Shown one piece after another: positions 50,983-59,537 of a stretch of 64,000 bases of DNA (position 1 is its first letter; each line of letters begins with the position of its first letter). The notes under the pieces are model-generated. The model had not been told where the DNA came from. It made no database searches and saw only the letters and a program-made list of their open reading frames with translations. Source of the stretch: CANIGN01 sp041391385. GTDB lineage: Bacteria; Bdellovibrionota; UBA2428. Location: positions 372,001-436,000 of the forward strand of contig JAWKOD010000003.1 in the NCBI GenBank assembly GCA_041391385.1. The letters run 5' to 3'. The translations under genes were made by a program, and so were the position numbers.

Positions 50983-52245
50983 CTAATCTAATTGTCGCTG
51001 CCAAAGAGCACTGAAAGTAGCGTCGGAATTACGTGCGGGCATGCCGTGCATTTTTTGACTGATGAGCGTAAATCTCGAGTTCTTTTGTGAGAACTGCTCA
51101 ACAATCCTTTCGTTTTCTTGTACAAAAAAGCTACACGTTCCATAGCACAAAAACCCTCCAGGCCTTACACTCGTAGCCGCATTATGAAGTATCTTAAGCT
51201 GTAACTTATTTAACTCCGGAAGCTCTTCCTGGCTAAACTTAAACCTTAACTCTGGATTTCGACGAATCACCCCACTCGAACTACAAGGCGCATCCACAAA
51301 AACCAAATCAAAGAAGCCATCTTTTACTTCTGGGAGCTTTTTCCAATCAGGAAGCTCTCCCTGCCATTCAAAAGTCCGAATATTTTGAACGTTATCTCGC
51401 TTCGCTCTTCTTCTTAACTCCTCTAATTTGTAAGCGCGCAAATCACTCGAATAAAGAAGACCTTTATTTCGCATCAAAAAAGCTATTTGCAAACTTTTGC
51501 CACCTGCGCCCGCGCAAGCATCCCAAACTCGCTTGAGTCCCTTGAAGTCAACTAGCTTTATAATCTGCTGACTGGCCCAATCTTGAATCTCAAATGCCCC
51601 GTTGATAAATGACTGCAAGGCATACAAAGATTTATTTCCCTCAACGCTAAGAGCTTCAGCGTCTTCTTCAAGAACTCGAATATTTTCATGTGCAAGTTCT
51701 TTTTTTAGCTCTTCTAGTTTTTCAATTTGATTGAGACGAATCCATAGAGGCGCTTTTATACCAATATATTCAATAAACTTCTGAGTCTGATCCTCTGACC
51801 ATTCAGAAGCTTCTGCTCGCTCTTGAATTGACGGTGCCCAGTGAGCCGGAAGTCCTGCCCACATAAGAGCATCACTCTTAAACTCCAAAAGTCTGTCTTT
51901 ATGTTTTTCTAGGTCATCTGCAAAAGCTTTTTCAGGAAAGCCAGCTCGCTCTTCAATAATCGCCCAAAAAGCATCCGTATTCCATCTCAGGAAACGTGCC
52001 TTTACATCTTTTTCCGATGTTTTATGGAGCTTATCTCCGAGAACAGCAAAAGCTAACTCGGCATAGCGAAAGGCTGTAAAAAGATACTCCGAATACCATC
52101 GCCTATCTCTTTTTCCGAAAGCATGATTACTCTTAAATTGGCGATCCAACCAGCGATCAAACTGATACCACCCCTCTTGGGAGTGGTAATCCTGCCACAG
52201 TTCTTTGAGAACTCGAATGCGAGTTCTATTCCTGAAATCACTCAA
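50983..52245 (-). CDS. RsmB/NOP2-type rRNA cytosine-C5 methyltransferase
   Basis: 420 residues. After an NusB-like helical N-terminus (about 150 residues) comes the catalytic core: VWDACAGAGGKSLQIA (AdoMet motif I), SSDLRAYKLEELRRRAKR, VFVDAPCSSSGVIRRNPELR with one catalytic Cys and CYGTCSFFVQENERIV with the other. RsmB methylates C967 of 16S rRNA; NOP2 relatives differ in target, so the exact site is inference. TTG start with GGAAGAG seven bases upstream. Follows murE by about 140 bases on the same strand. Confidence 0.9.
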   Translation of the reverse strand: MSDFRNRTRIRVLKELWQDYHSQEGWYQFDRWLDRQFKSNHAFGKRDRRWYSEYLFTAFRYAELAFAVLGDKLHKTSEKDVKARFLRWNTDAFWAIIEERAGFPEKAFADDLEKHKDRLLEFKSDALMWAGLPAHWAPSIQERAEASEWSEDQTQKFIEYIGIKAPLWIRLNQIEKLEELKKELAHENIRVLEEDAEALSVEGNKSLYALQSFINGAFEIQDWASQQIIKLVDFKGLKRVWDACAGAGGKSLQIAFLMRNKGLLYSSDLRAYKLEELRRRAKRDNVQNIRTFEWQGELPDWKKLPEVKDGFFDLVFVDAPCSSSGVIRRNPELRFKFSQEELPELNKLQLKILHNAATSVRPGGFLCYGTCSFFVQENERIVEQFSQKNSRFTLISQKMHGMPARNSDATFSALWQRQLD

Positions 52246-52387
52246 CTGTTAACTCTTCCAAACGAATGTTCTTCCAACTCTACCCACAGCCAATCCGCCT
52301 CATCCTCGCTAGCCTAGTCAACACCACGTGATTATGTCTTGTTAAAACACTCTCTAAACAACAGAAAGTTTAAAATTCTTAAATCCT

Positions 52388-53794
52388 CTAGCAACCCAAG
52401 GACCTAAGTACATCAGCATCGCGGAACGGGATCTTCTGATCTCCAACAAGTTGAAAGTCCTCATGCCCACGGCCAGCAACAAGGCAAATATCGTCTTTAT
52501 TCATGTGCTCAAGACAATGCTTCATTGCCTCCTTACGAGAAGTAATAGCGATATAAGGTACAGCTGCTTTTTTTAAAGGCTCTACTATTTCAGAAATGAT
52601 CTTATCGGGGTCCTCGGAACGGGGATTATCTGAGGTCACCACAATATGATCGGCATATTTTGCAGCTACCTCCCCCATAATCGGACGTTTAGAAGCATCT
52701 CTATCGCCACCACAGCCAAAGAGGAGCCAAAGCTTCCCCTTCTTCAAGCCCATGCGAAGCGACTGCAGGTTCTTCTCAAGAGCATCTGGAGTATGAGCAA
52801 AGTCGACGATAAAACTTCGCCTCACTCCTTTAAAGCTCGCCGTTACAATTTCCATTCTCCCCGGCAATCCTGTAAATTTTTTAAGTTTCATTAAGACATC
52901 AACATTCTTGAGATCTAAAAGAGCCGCTACTGTCATTGCCGCAGACAATAAATTTTCAGCTTGAAAATGTCCCACAATAGGAAAAGTTTCTTTCTTATGT
53001 AAAGTGATTGCCAATTCGAGTGATTCCTCATCAACTTCATAACCCTCCCAACGCTTCAAAAGAACATGTACTGTGGGGTCAACTGCGGTTCGCAACTGAT
53101 AAGAAAGCTCAGCTCCTGCCATGTCATTCGCGTTAATGATGATATAAGGTGCGGTTTTAACTTTTTGAGCCTTTAGGTGTTCCGTAAAAAAACTTTTCTT
53201 AACTCGTTTGTACTCTTCTAGCGTTTTATGAAAATCCAAATGATCTTGAGAGAAATTTAAAAAAATACCTGCATCAAACTCAACTCCCTCAACCCGGCCT
53301 AAAGCAATCGCATGGCTTGTGACCTCCATGACAACATAAGAGACATGATCTTCTAGGGCCTGACGTAAAAGGTCCTGTAAAGTAGGAACATCTGGAGAAG
53401 TAAAGCCCGTTTTCTCACTCCACAAGGGTGTTTCATTATTATGAGACGCCCAAAGCATTGCACCCAAAGTACCAATCTCTAAAACTCTCTTTCCTTCTTC
53501 TACGAGTAAAAAACGCAAGAGCGCAGCTGTCGTTGTTTTCCCATTAGTACCAACAACACCTATAACCTTTAATTTGTGAGAGGGGTTGCCTACTAGCTCA
53601 GCACAAAGGCTTCCAAAAGAGGGAAAGTCCACTCCCTCAACAAGAGGAGTCGCCCCCCTGGAACGAAGTTCCTCCTTAGCCTCATTTGCTAAGTGCTTGC
53701 GAATTACGATTTGGGGCTGCTCAACAACTTGTCGAGTATCCCAAACAAGCTCCTTGGATTGAAATAATATTTTAGGGAACTTATCAACTTTCAC
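52388..53794 (-). CDS. murE: UDP-MurNAc-tripeptide ligase
   Basis: 468 residues. VVGTNGKTTTAALLRF holds the Mur ligase P-loop, GFTSPDVPTLQDLLRQAL and EVTSHAIALGRV the central domain, NFSQDHLDFHKTLEEYKRVKKSFF the substrate site, and DNPRSEDPDKI in the C-terminal domain is the DNPR motif that selects meso-diaminopimelate. It adds the third residue of the stem peptide. GTG start, no ribosome binding site. It follows ftsI by 15 bases in the dcw-like cluster; murF and later genes are not adjacent. Confidence 0.95.
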   Translation of the reverse strand: MKVDKFPKILFQSKELVWDTRQVVEQPQIVIRKHLANEAKEELRSRGATPLVEGVDFPSFGSLCAELVGNPSHKLKVIGVVGTNGKTTTAALLRFLLVEEGKRVLEIGTLGAMLWASHNNETPLWSEKTGFTSPDVPTLQDLLRQALEDHVSYVVMEVTSHAIALGRVEGVEFDAGIFLNFSQDHLDFHKTLEEYKRVKKSFFTEHLKAQKVKTAPYIIINANDMAGAELSYQLRTAVDPTVHVLLKRWEGYEVDEESLELAITLHKKETFPIVGHFQAENLLSAAMTVAALLDLKNVDVLMKLKKFTGLPGRMEIVTASFKGVRRSFIVDFAHTPDALEKNLQSLRMGLKKGKLWLLFGCGGDRDASKRPIMGEVAAKYADHIVVTSDNPRSEDPDKIISEIVEPLKKAAVPYIAITSRKEAMKHCLEHMNKDDICLVAGRGHEDFQLVGDQKIPFRDADVLRSLGC

Positions 53795-53809
53795 TCTTAA
53801 AAATTACTC

Positions 53810-55774
53810 TTACTTAAGAAAGAGGACAAGGCGTCGGTTTTTTCTTATGTAACTTCCCGCAGGAGGATATTGATGACGCACGTAATGCCCCTGACCCTTA
53901 ATCCTTAAATCTAAGCTATGCTTTAATCCACCATCCACTGCTGTCTTTAAATGCTTCCCAACGTAATTAGGAACAAGAAGATCTGCTTTAGGATCAATCG
54001 CCTCGTCAGTTAGTAGAGCAGACTCCATCACGGCATTATCCGAGTGAGCAACTTGAGCTAATTCACGAAGAAGAGGATTCGCCTCTGAATATCCATCCTT
54101 CTTCACATTCAATTCCGTTAAGGATGTAGGCACTAAGGGCTCTTCATTTCTCAAACAAAGTCGTGCAATTTCTGAGAATAAAGGAGCCGCTGTCATTCCC
54201 CCAGTATTGGCATCTCCCTGGGGGCTATCAAGCGCAACATAAATTAGATACTTTGGGTCATCACTTGGCAAAAATCCAACAAAAGAAGTCCAAAAATTAT
54301 GCTCTGAATATCCCTTTTTCCCATCAGAAATTTGAGAAGTTCCCGTTTTACCTGCAACATTATACCCCTCAACTCGCGCGTGAACTGCCGTCCCGCCATC
54401 CATTAGCGCAGCTTCCATGAGCTTTCGAATGCGAGGCAAAGTTTTAGGATTTAAAAAAACTTTTTCTGGGTGTGTATCCATGGGCGCATTTCGATCAATC
54501 TTTAATGTCCTCAAGTAACCATCTCCAGCAATAACTGTGAACCCCCGCAACAACTGAAGAGGCGTAATCGCAAACCCTTGACCAAAAGACATCGTAGCTT
54601 GTTCGACTATTTGGTAGTCTTGTGGCTTACGCATTATTCCTCGCGACTCACCAGAAAGACCAACTCCCGACTTTTCAAGAAATCCCATTTTCTCAAAAAG
54701 ACTCCATACATCCTTAAATCCAATCCGTTGGTCCATGCGAATTGCACCTACGTTGCTCGAATACTTTAAAATTTCTTCCGGAGTAAGACGTTCTCGCCTC
54801 TTATTGCCATGGTCTTTAAAAAGCTTATTCCCGATTTGAATTGTCCCACCTGGAATTTCAATAACTGTTTTCTCATGAACCACGTTTCGCTCTAAGCCCC
54901 AAGACATTATGATAGGTTTAATCACGCTACCGGGCTCTATCGGATCAGTCGCAGCCAAGTTTCGCATTGTTGTTTTATTTTTCCTTATACGAGGTGACTG
55001 CGCCCACACCAATATTTCACCTGTATAGGGATCAACAACCAAGGCAAGTGCACTATCAGATTTATTTTTTCTTTTATGTTCATCTAGCGTGCTTTCCACC
55101 AAGCTTTGCAAATGTAGATCAATTGTAAGATCTACATCTTTTCCTGGCTCTCCCTTGCTTAAGAGTTGATCCTTATCGACATAAAAAAGTCTTCCTCTTG
55201 CATCACGAGGAATTGTAACAACAGACACCCCACCCTGAAGCGTGTCTTCAAAATCGCGCTCGGCACCTTCTATGCCGTCTCCGTCAACCGAAACTCTTCC
55301 CAAAACTTGCGCCATAAGGTCACCATGAGGGTATTCACGACGAAACTCTCGAATAACACCAAAGCCTTCTACGCTCCTATTTTTAATCGCTTCAAAAGCA
55401 ACACGTGTTTTTCTATCTACTTGACGATTGAGCCAAACAAAACGTCGACCCTTAGCCTGTTTTATTTTTGATTCTATTTCGGATGCCGAAACTTTTATGA
55501 GCTTTGATACTTTTTTCGAAAACTTTTTTACATTCTCAATTTCTGAGGGATCCGCAAAAAAACTTAACGTTTCAACAGAAATGGCAAGGTCTCGTCCCTT
55601 TCGATCTCGAATCTTTCCCCTTTGCCCCTTTAGACTTACATCTCTTTCCTGAGATTTCGCCCAACGCTCTAATCGATCACTATAAAAAATTTGAACCTGC
55701 AAAATTCTAAAAAAAACAACGCTCAACCCACAAACCACAATAAAACGAAAAACTTGAAGTCGATTTCTCTTCAT
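53810..55774 (-). CDS. ftsI: Penicillin-binding protein 2/3, FtsI with PASTA domain
   Basis: 654 residues. One N-terminal membrane helix, dimerisation region with RGKIRDRKGRDLAIS, transpeptidase motifs EPGSVIKP (SxxK, near 280), KYSSNVGAI and KTGTSQIS (near 475). The last 70 residues form a PASTA-like domain (VPNYVGKHLKTAVDGG), as found in septal PBPs of several phyla. It cross-links septal peptidoglycan. Lies four bases after ftsL. Confidence 0.93.
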   Translation of the reverse strand: MKRNRLQVFRFIVVCGLSVVFFRILQVQIFYSDRLERWAKSQERDVSLKGQRGKIRDRKGRDLAISVETLSFFADPSEIENVKKFSKKVSKLIKVSASEIESKIKQAKGRRFVWLNRQVDRKTRVAFEAIKNRSVEGFGVIREFRREYPHGDLMAQVLGRVSVDGDGIEGAERDFEDTLQGGVSVVTIPRDARGRLFYVDKDQLLSKGEPGKDVDLTIDLHLQSLVESTLDEHKRKNKSDSALALVVDPYTGEILVWAQSPRIRKNKTTMRNLAATDPIEPGSVIKPIIMSWGLERNVVHEKTVIEIPGGTIQIGNKLFKDHGNKRRERLTPEEILKYSSNVGAIRMDQRIGFKDVWSLFEKMGFLEKSGVGLSGESRGIMRKPQDYQIVEQATMSFGQGFAITPLQLLRGFTVIAGDGYLRTLKIDRNAPMDTHPEKVFLNPKTLPRIRKLMEAALMDGGTAVHARVEGYNVAGKTGTSQISDGKKGYSEHNFWTSFVGFLPSDDPKYLIYVALDSPQGDANTGGMTAAPLFSEIARLCLRNEEPLVPTSLTELNVKKDGYSEANPLLRELAQVAHSDNAVMESALLTDEAIDPKADLLVPNYVGKHLKTAVDGGLKHSLDLRIKGQGHYVRHQYPPAGSYIRKNRRLVLFLK

Positions 55775-55777
55775 CTT

Positions 55778-56059
55778 TTACTTCCGGATAAAAACAATCT
55801 GCTCTGGCTTAGCGAGTTGAAACTTTGAATAACGAGGAAGCTTAAGAAACTTAAGCAAAGACTTTGCGCTCATAAGTCGTTCCTTTTGAAGTTGAGTTTC
55901 CCATTCTTTTTTCTTTAATTTATCTAAGTCTGAACGCATTTCGGAGAGCTCATAACCTAAGCTCACAACTTGAATTCTCACGTTAATGTGAAATACAACA
56001 ATCAGAAAAACGAACAATCCAAGTAAAAAAATACGAAAATGTAAAAGTTCCTTAGTCAC
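55778..56059 (-). CDS. ftsL: Cell-division protein FtsL-like
   Basis: 93 residues. One membrane helix (about 9-26, FRIFLLGLFVFLIVVFHI) then a coiled-coil with Leu/Glu heptads (YELSEMRSDLDKLKKKE), typical of FtsL. It bridges FtsB and FtsI in the divisome. GTG start overlapping the rsmH stop. Family identity rests on position and topology, since FtsL diverges quickly. Confidence 0.8.
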   Translation of the reverse strand: MTKELLHFRIFLLGLFVFLIVVFHINVRIQVVSLGYELSEMRSDLDKLKKKEWETQLQKERLMSAKSLLKFLKLPRYSKFQLAKPEQIVFIRK

Positions 56060-56939
56060 TCATCCGCTCCAGTACTCTTAGTTTAGCACTGCGAGAGCGA
56101 GTATTTTCATGGACTTCTTTTTCTGTTGGAGTCAGTGCTTTGTCCGTCAAAATTCTGAACCCCTTTTGCTCCAAAGCCATAAAGGCTCTTTTTACTTTTC
56201 TATCCTCCAATGAATGAAAGCTTATAATGGCCAAACGCCCGCCAGGGGCGAGTGCCGCTGGAGCCCAATTCAATAATGCTTCTAGTTCCGAAAGCTCTCC
56301 ATTAATAGCAATCCGTAGTGCTTGAAAAACGCGCGTGAGTGGATGCGCTTCATTTTTTTTGACTCTCATATGTAGCAAACGCATAAGCTCCTCTGAAAAA
56401 GCCTTTGAAGATTTATGTACTGAAGGGTCTATCTCCTTAAGCTTGAGGGCTATTTTTTTTGCCCTGAGCTCTTCGCCATATTTTACGAGAATTTCTTCAA
56501 GTTCCTTTGAGCTCTTTCCTTTAAGCCAGTCCACAAAAGACTCACCTTGCTCGGGGTTCATTCTAAAATCGAGCTGAGCTGATGAATAAAAACTCAAACC
56601 CCGATTTGGATCGTCCAACTGAAAGGAAGAAATACCCAAATCTGCCAATATGTAATCAAAAGGTGCTGAAGATGGCGCAGGCGCTTCGCTAAAATTTTTC
56701 TGAACAAAGGTATAACGGCCCGCAAAGTCCTGGCTCGCCGCATTAATCCTTTCGCAAGCAGCCGGATCTCTATCCCAGCATTCGCCCCTCCAACCAGGTT
56801 TTTGCCTAAGAATTGCAAAAAAATGCCCTCCGCCACCCGCCGTAACATCAAGCAAGGTTCCGCTCGAAGAGGACGGTAAAAATTCTAGCACTTCAGCCAA
56901 AAGAACAGAATAATGCTTAAGCTCAGAACTTTGAGTCAC
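56052..56939 (-). CDS. rsmH: 16S rRNA m4C1402 methyltransferase RsmH
   Basis: 295 residues. HYSVLLAEVLEFL at the start, LDVTAGGGGHFFAIL as the AdoMet motif, LADLGISSFQLDDPNRGLSFY and QALRIAINGELSELE, ending with ENTRSRSAKLRVLER, which are the RsmH signature elements. It methylates the N4 of C1402 in 16S rRNA. First gene of the reduced dcw cluster; no mraZ precedes it, but a divergent small gene does. Confidence 0.95.
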   Translation of the reverse strand: MTQSSELKHYSVLLAEVLEFLPSSSSGTLLDVTAGGGGHFFAILRQKPGWRGECWDRDPAACERINAASQDFAGRYTFVQKNFSEAPAPSSAPFDYILADLGISSFQLDDPNRGLSFYSSAQLDFRMNPEQGESFVDWLKGKSSKELEEILVKYGEELRAKKIALKLKEIDPSVHKSSKAFSEELMRLLHMRVKKNEAHPLTRVFQALRIAINGELSELEALLNWAPAALAPGGRLAIISFHSLEDRKVKRAFMALEQKGFRILTDKALTPTEKEVHENTRSRSAKLRVLERMSD

Positions 56940-57074
56940 GAATCACAGCCTAGCAGTGAAGCCCTATTTCCCCAAGAGTTCTGAATGTTTGGCGCACCCC
57001 CGTCAGTCATACTTATGTATTAAAAAAAAGCCTTTTCGATTGCACAGCTAAAACTCGCAGACTAATCTTTCGTT

Positions 57075-57350
57075 ATGGACCAGCACGACATTAAACAAGA
57101 GCTCATCAACTACACGAGAGAAGCAGATCTGCGCATGGTTCCTCAGTGGCTCAAAGACGCAATTAAATCTTGGGTTGAAGCAGTAGAGCTTAACCAAGAT
57201 GAATTTTCTTATTACAACGAGAACAAAGAAAAGATTTCAAATCGTACAGATTATCTTTCTCTCGATAACTTGTTGGAATTAAGCGAATCTTACGACAAAT
57301 TTAGAGATTGGTTTAACAGACAAAAAGCTAAATTTGTTAGAACCCACTAA
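57075..57350 (+). CDS. Small protein of unknown function
   Basis: 91 residues, no signal peptide and no known family. Charged and helical, with YTREADLRMVPQWLKDAIKSWV and ELSESYDKFRDWFNRQKAKF. It lies divergent from rsmH and 17 bases before the LptC/LptA-like gene, so it may be co-transcribed with it. Confidence 0.5.
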   Translation: MDQHDIKQELINYTREADLRMVPQWLKDAIKSWVEAVELNQDEFSYYNENKEKISNRTDYLSLDNLLELSESYDKFRDWFNRQKAKFVRTH

Positions 57351-57367
57351 GACTAGGTTCATGGGAC

Positions 57368-58498
57368 GTGAAGCTAGATTATAGGCGCATTAAAGTTACT
57401 TCACTTTTTTCTGCAGCCTTGAGTCTACCGACACATCCCCCCGACGTACTCATCACTGGTTTTAAGCTAGAGCAAAGTAAGGGCAACCAACGCTTTTTTC
57501 AAATGGCCGCCCCTGAGGCAGAAATTTATAAAAACGAGCAAGTTGCTAAAGCAGCACATCCTCAAACAAAAATTTTTCAAGCCTCCTCACCAAACCCCAT
57601 TGAACTCAGTGCCATCGAAGCCATTGCTCACCTGGGTAGCTACGATGTACTTTTTCAAGGAGCAACCAAAGTAAAAAGTCCCGAGGGCTTTCTGGTTCAG
57701 GGAAACAACGTTAGCTACAATCATGCAGAAGAAAAAATAACAACGGATGAAGCCGTTCAATTTGAAAGCACCCCTGAATTTACAACTTCATTTATCCAAG
57801 GATGGGGAAAAAGCTTCGAAGCAGACCTCAAAGCTAAAAGCTTTACCTTTAAAGATAAAATTCAACTTTCAATTCTCCCAAGAGAAGCAGGCGCAAGTGT
57901 TTCTAAGATAAAAGGAAACATCGCGAGAATATTTACAGAACGTGGATGGGCTCAAATTGAAGGGGATGTTGCCTTTCAAAAAGACACACTTAGTTTACGC
58001 TCTGAATTTCTAACTTTAGACTTTGACATCGAAGGAAAACATTCAGGAGAAGAAGCTATTTTTCAAAGCTCAGGCAAGTCCTACGTTATTGCGCTCTTTG
58101 ACCAATACAAACTCTCCAGTAAAGAAGTTGTTCTCTTTCTCAAAAACAGGAAAGAAATAAATCGAATCCTAGCTCAAGGAGACGTTACCCTCACAGACAA
58201 CAAAGGTCTTGAGATGAGCACCGACAAACTTGAGATTGTGCAGCCGCAAAGCCCTAAAAGAAAAATGAAACTCATTGGAGACGTGAATATTAAGAGGGGC
58301 CAAGATGAGGCCACCTGCAACGAAGCAAGTTTTGACCCCGAGGCCGACTATCTTGTACTCAAAGGAAACGCTGCTTTTAAACGTGGACTTGATGCTATGG
58401 GTGGAGAAGAGATTCGTTACTCTAAAAAATCAGGTCTCCTGCAAGTCTTGAAAGCATCTGGTCAATTTCAAAAAAATAAAATTCTACAAAACAAATAG
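57368..58498 (+). CDS. LptC/LptA-like fusion for LPS export
   Basis: 376 residues. The N-terminal 150 residues resemble LptC (a short hydrophobic segment near residues 10-20, then FLVQGNNVSYNHAEEKITTDE), and the C-terminal part is OstA/LptA-like, with RILAQGDVTLTDNKGLEMSTD and KLIGDVNIKRGQ, the 'GDVxxxxGxxxxxxxxxxxxxxxxxxxxGxV' jellyroll repeats. It would bridge the periplasm for lipopolysaccharide transport. Separate lptA and lptB were not found. GTG start with a TAGG tract about ten bases before. The predicted membrane segment is unusually short. Confidence 0.75.
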   Translation: MKLDYRRIKVTSLFSAALSLPTHPPDVLITGFKLEQSKGNQRFFQMAAPEAEIYKNEQVAKAAHPQTKIFQASSPNPIELSAIEAIAHLGSYDVLFQGATKVKSPEGFLVQGNNVSYNHAEEKITTDEAVQFESTPEFTTSFIQGWGKSFEADLKAKSFTFKDKIQLSILPREAGASVSKIKGNIARIFTERGWAQIEGDVAFQKDTLSLRSEFLTLDFDIEGKHSGEEAIFQSSGKSYVIALFDQYKLSSKEVVLFLKNRKEINRILAQGDVTLTDNKGLEMSTDKLEIVQPQSPKRKMKLIGDVNIKRGQDEATCNEASFDPEADYLVLKGNAAFKRGLDAMGGEEIRYSKKSGLLQVLKASGQFQKNKILQNK

Positions 58499-58499
58499 G

Positions 58500-59423
58500 C
58501 TATCCCAGCAAAGCTAATATCTTTTCAACTTCATTCCTGATCAGCTGCTTACGCTCTGGAGTTAAAAGCGACACGTCTAAATTAGAAGTTCTAAAACTCA
58601 GTCGAGTTCCATTAAGCGACAAGGGAGGAGTCCAAGGGGCGTTCTCCTTAGCAGGGCTCGTCTTAGCTTTCTTGATTTTTGGAATCCCTGCAGCCTCAAG
58701 TGATTTTTCGAGCTCAGCAACCGAAAGCTGCTCTTCGATAGCTCTCTTAAGAAGTTCTTTTAAAAAAGCTGGGTCTTTTACGCGAGAAAGAACACGCCAA
58801 TGCCTATGAGTAAAACCCTTACCCCTAGCGTACAAGAGTCGCTGCTCTTCTTCTGGAACTTCAGTCAGTTGAATTTTTTCACTGAGCGTACTTTTATGAG
58901 AACCCAGCATCTTCGCGAGCTTCTCAAGGCTAAGTGATTTATTCTCTTTCAAAACTTTTTTAAGATAATGCGCTTCTTCAATAGGAAGTAAGTCTTGGCG
59001 CTGCAAGTTTTCTACAAGCGATAATAGCTGTGCTTCGTTATCACCAACGTCCTTTACGATACACTCCAAATGACTTAAGCCCGCGAGCCTAGCTGCTCGG
59101 TAACGCCGTTCGCCGCTAATAATTTCAAATCCCGCATCGCGAGGCCGAACAGTTATTGCCTGCGCTTGACCCACTTCTTTCATTGTAGCCGCAAGCTCTT
59201 CTAGCGACTTAGGATCAAATACCTGCCGAGGTTGATCTGGATTTGGAAAAATCATAGCAATGGGAATAAGGCGACCACCTCCCTGAGCTGTAGGATCTTC
59301 TCCTGCTACAGCACCTGCAATTTTAGTAATTCGACTACTTAAAAAGCCCTTTAAGCCAGAAACTGAGCCTTTATATTTTAAAGACTCTTGAGCGCTTTTC
59401 TCTTCCCCACCGTCAACAGACAT
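58500..59423 (-). CDS. ParB/Spo0J-family protein, orphan
   Basis: 307 residues from the ATG at 59423; an in-frame ATG at 59495 would add a non-conserved head. The ParB core has IPIAMIFPNPDQPRQVFD, then ERRYRAARLAG, then an HTH (LEKLAKMLGSHKSTLSEKI). C-terminal helices follow. ParB binds parS and hydrolyses CTP to load onto DNA; a nearby parA is not present, so it may be a second, non-partition ParB-like factor. The GGA tract four bases before the ATG is a plausible ribosome binding site. Confidence 0.85.
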   Translation of the reverse strand: MSVDGGEEKSAQESLKYKGSVSGLKGFLSSRITKIAGAVAGEDPTAQGGGRLIPIAMIFPNPDQPRQVFDPKSLEELAATMKEVGQAQAITVRPRDAGFEIISGERRYRAARLAGLSHLECIVKDVGDNEAQLLSLVENLQRQDLLPIEEAHYLKKVLKENKSLSLEKLAKMLGSHKSTLSEKIQLTEVPEEEQRLLYARGKGFTHRHWRVLSRVKDPAFLKELLKRAIEEQLSVAELEKSLEAAGIPKIKKAKTSPAKENAPWTPPLSLNGTRLSFRTSNLDVSLLTPERKQLIRNEVEKILALLG

Positions 59424-59537
59424 AAATCCAAAAATACGGCCTTGTAGACTGAAAGTAAAGCAAAGATGTCTTAAATAGCAGGTGCCAAGCAGCACAATAA
59501 ACTAGAGACTTTTCATAAGAGGAGATAACGTAGCCCC

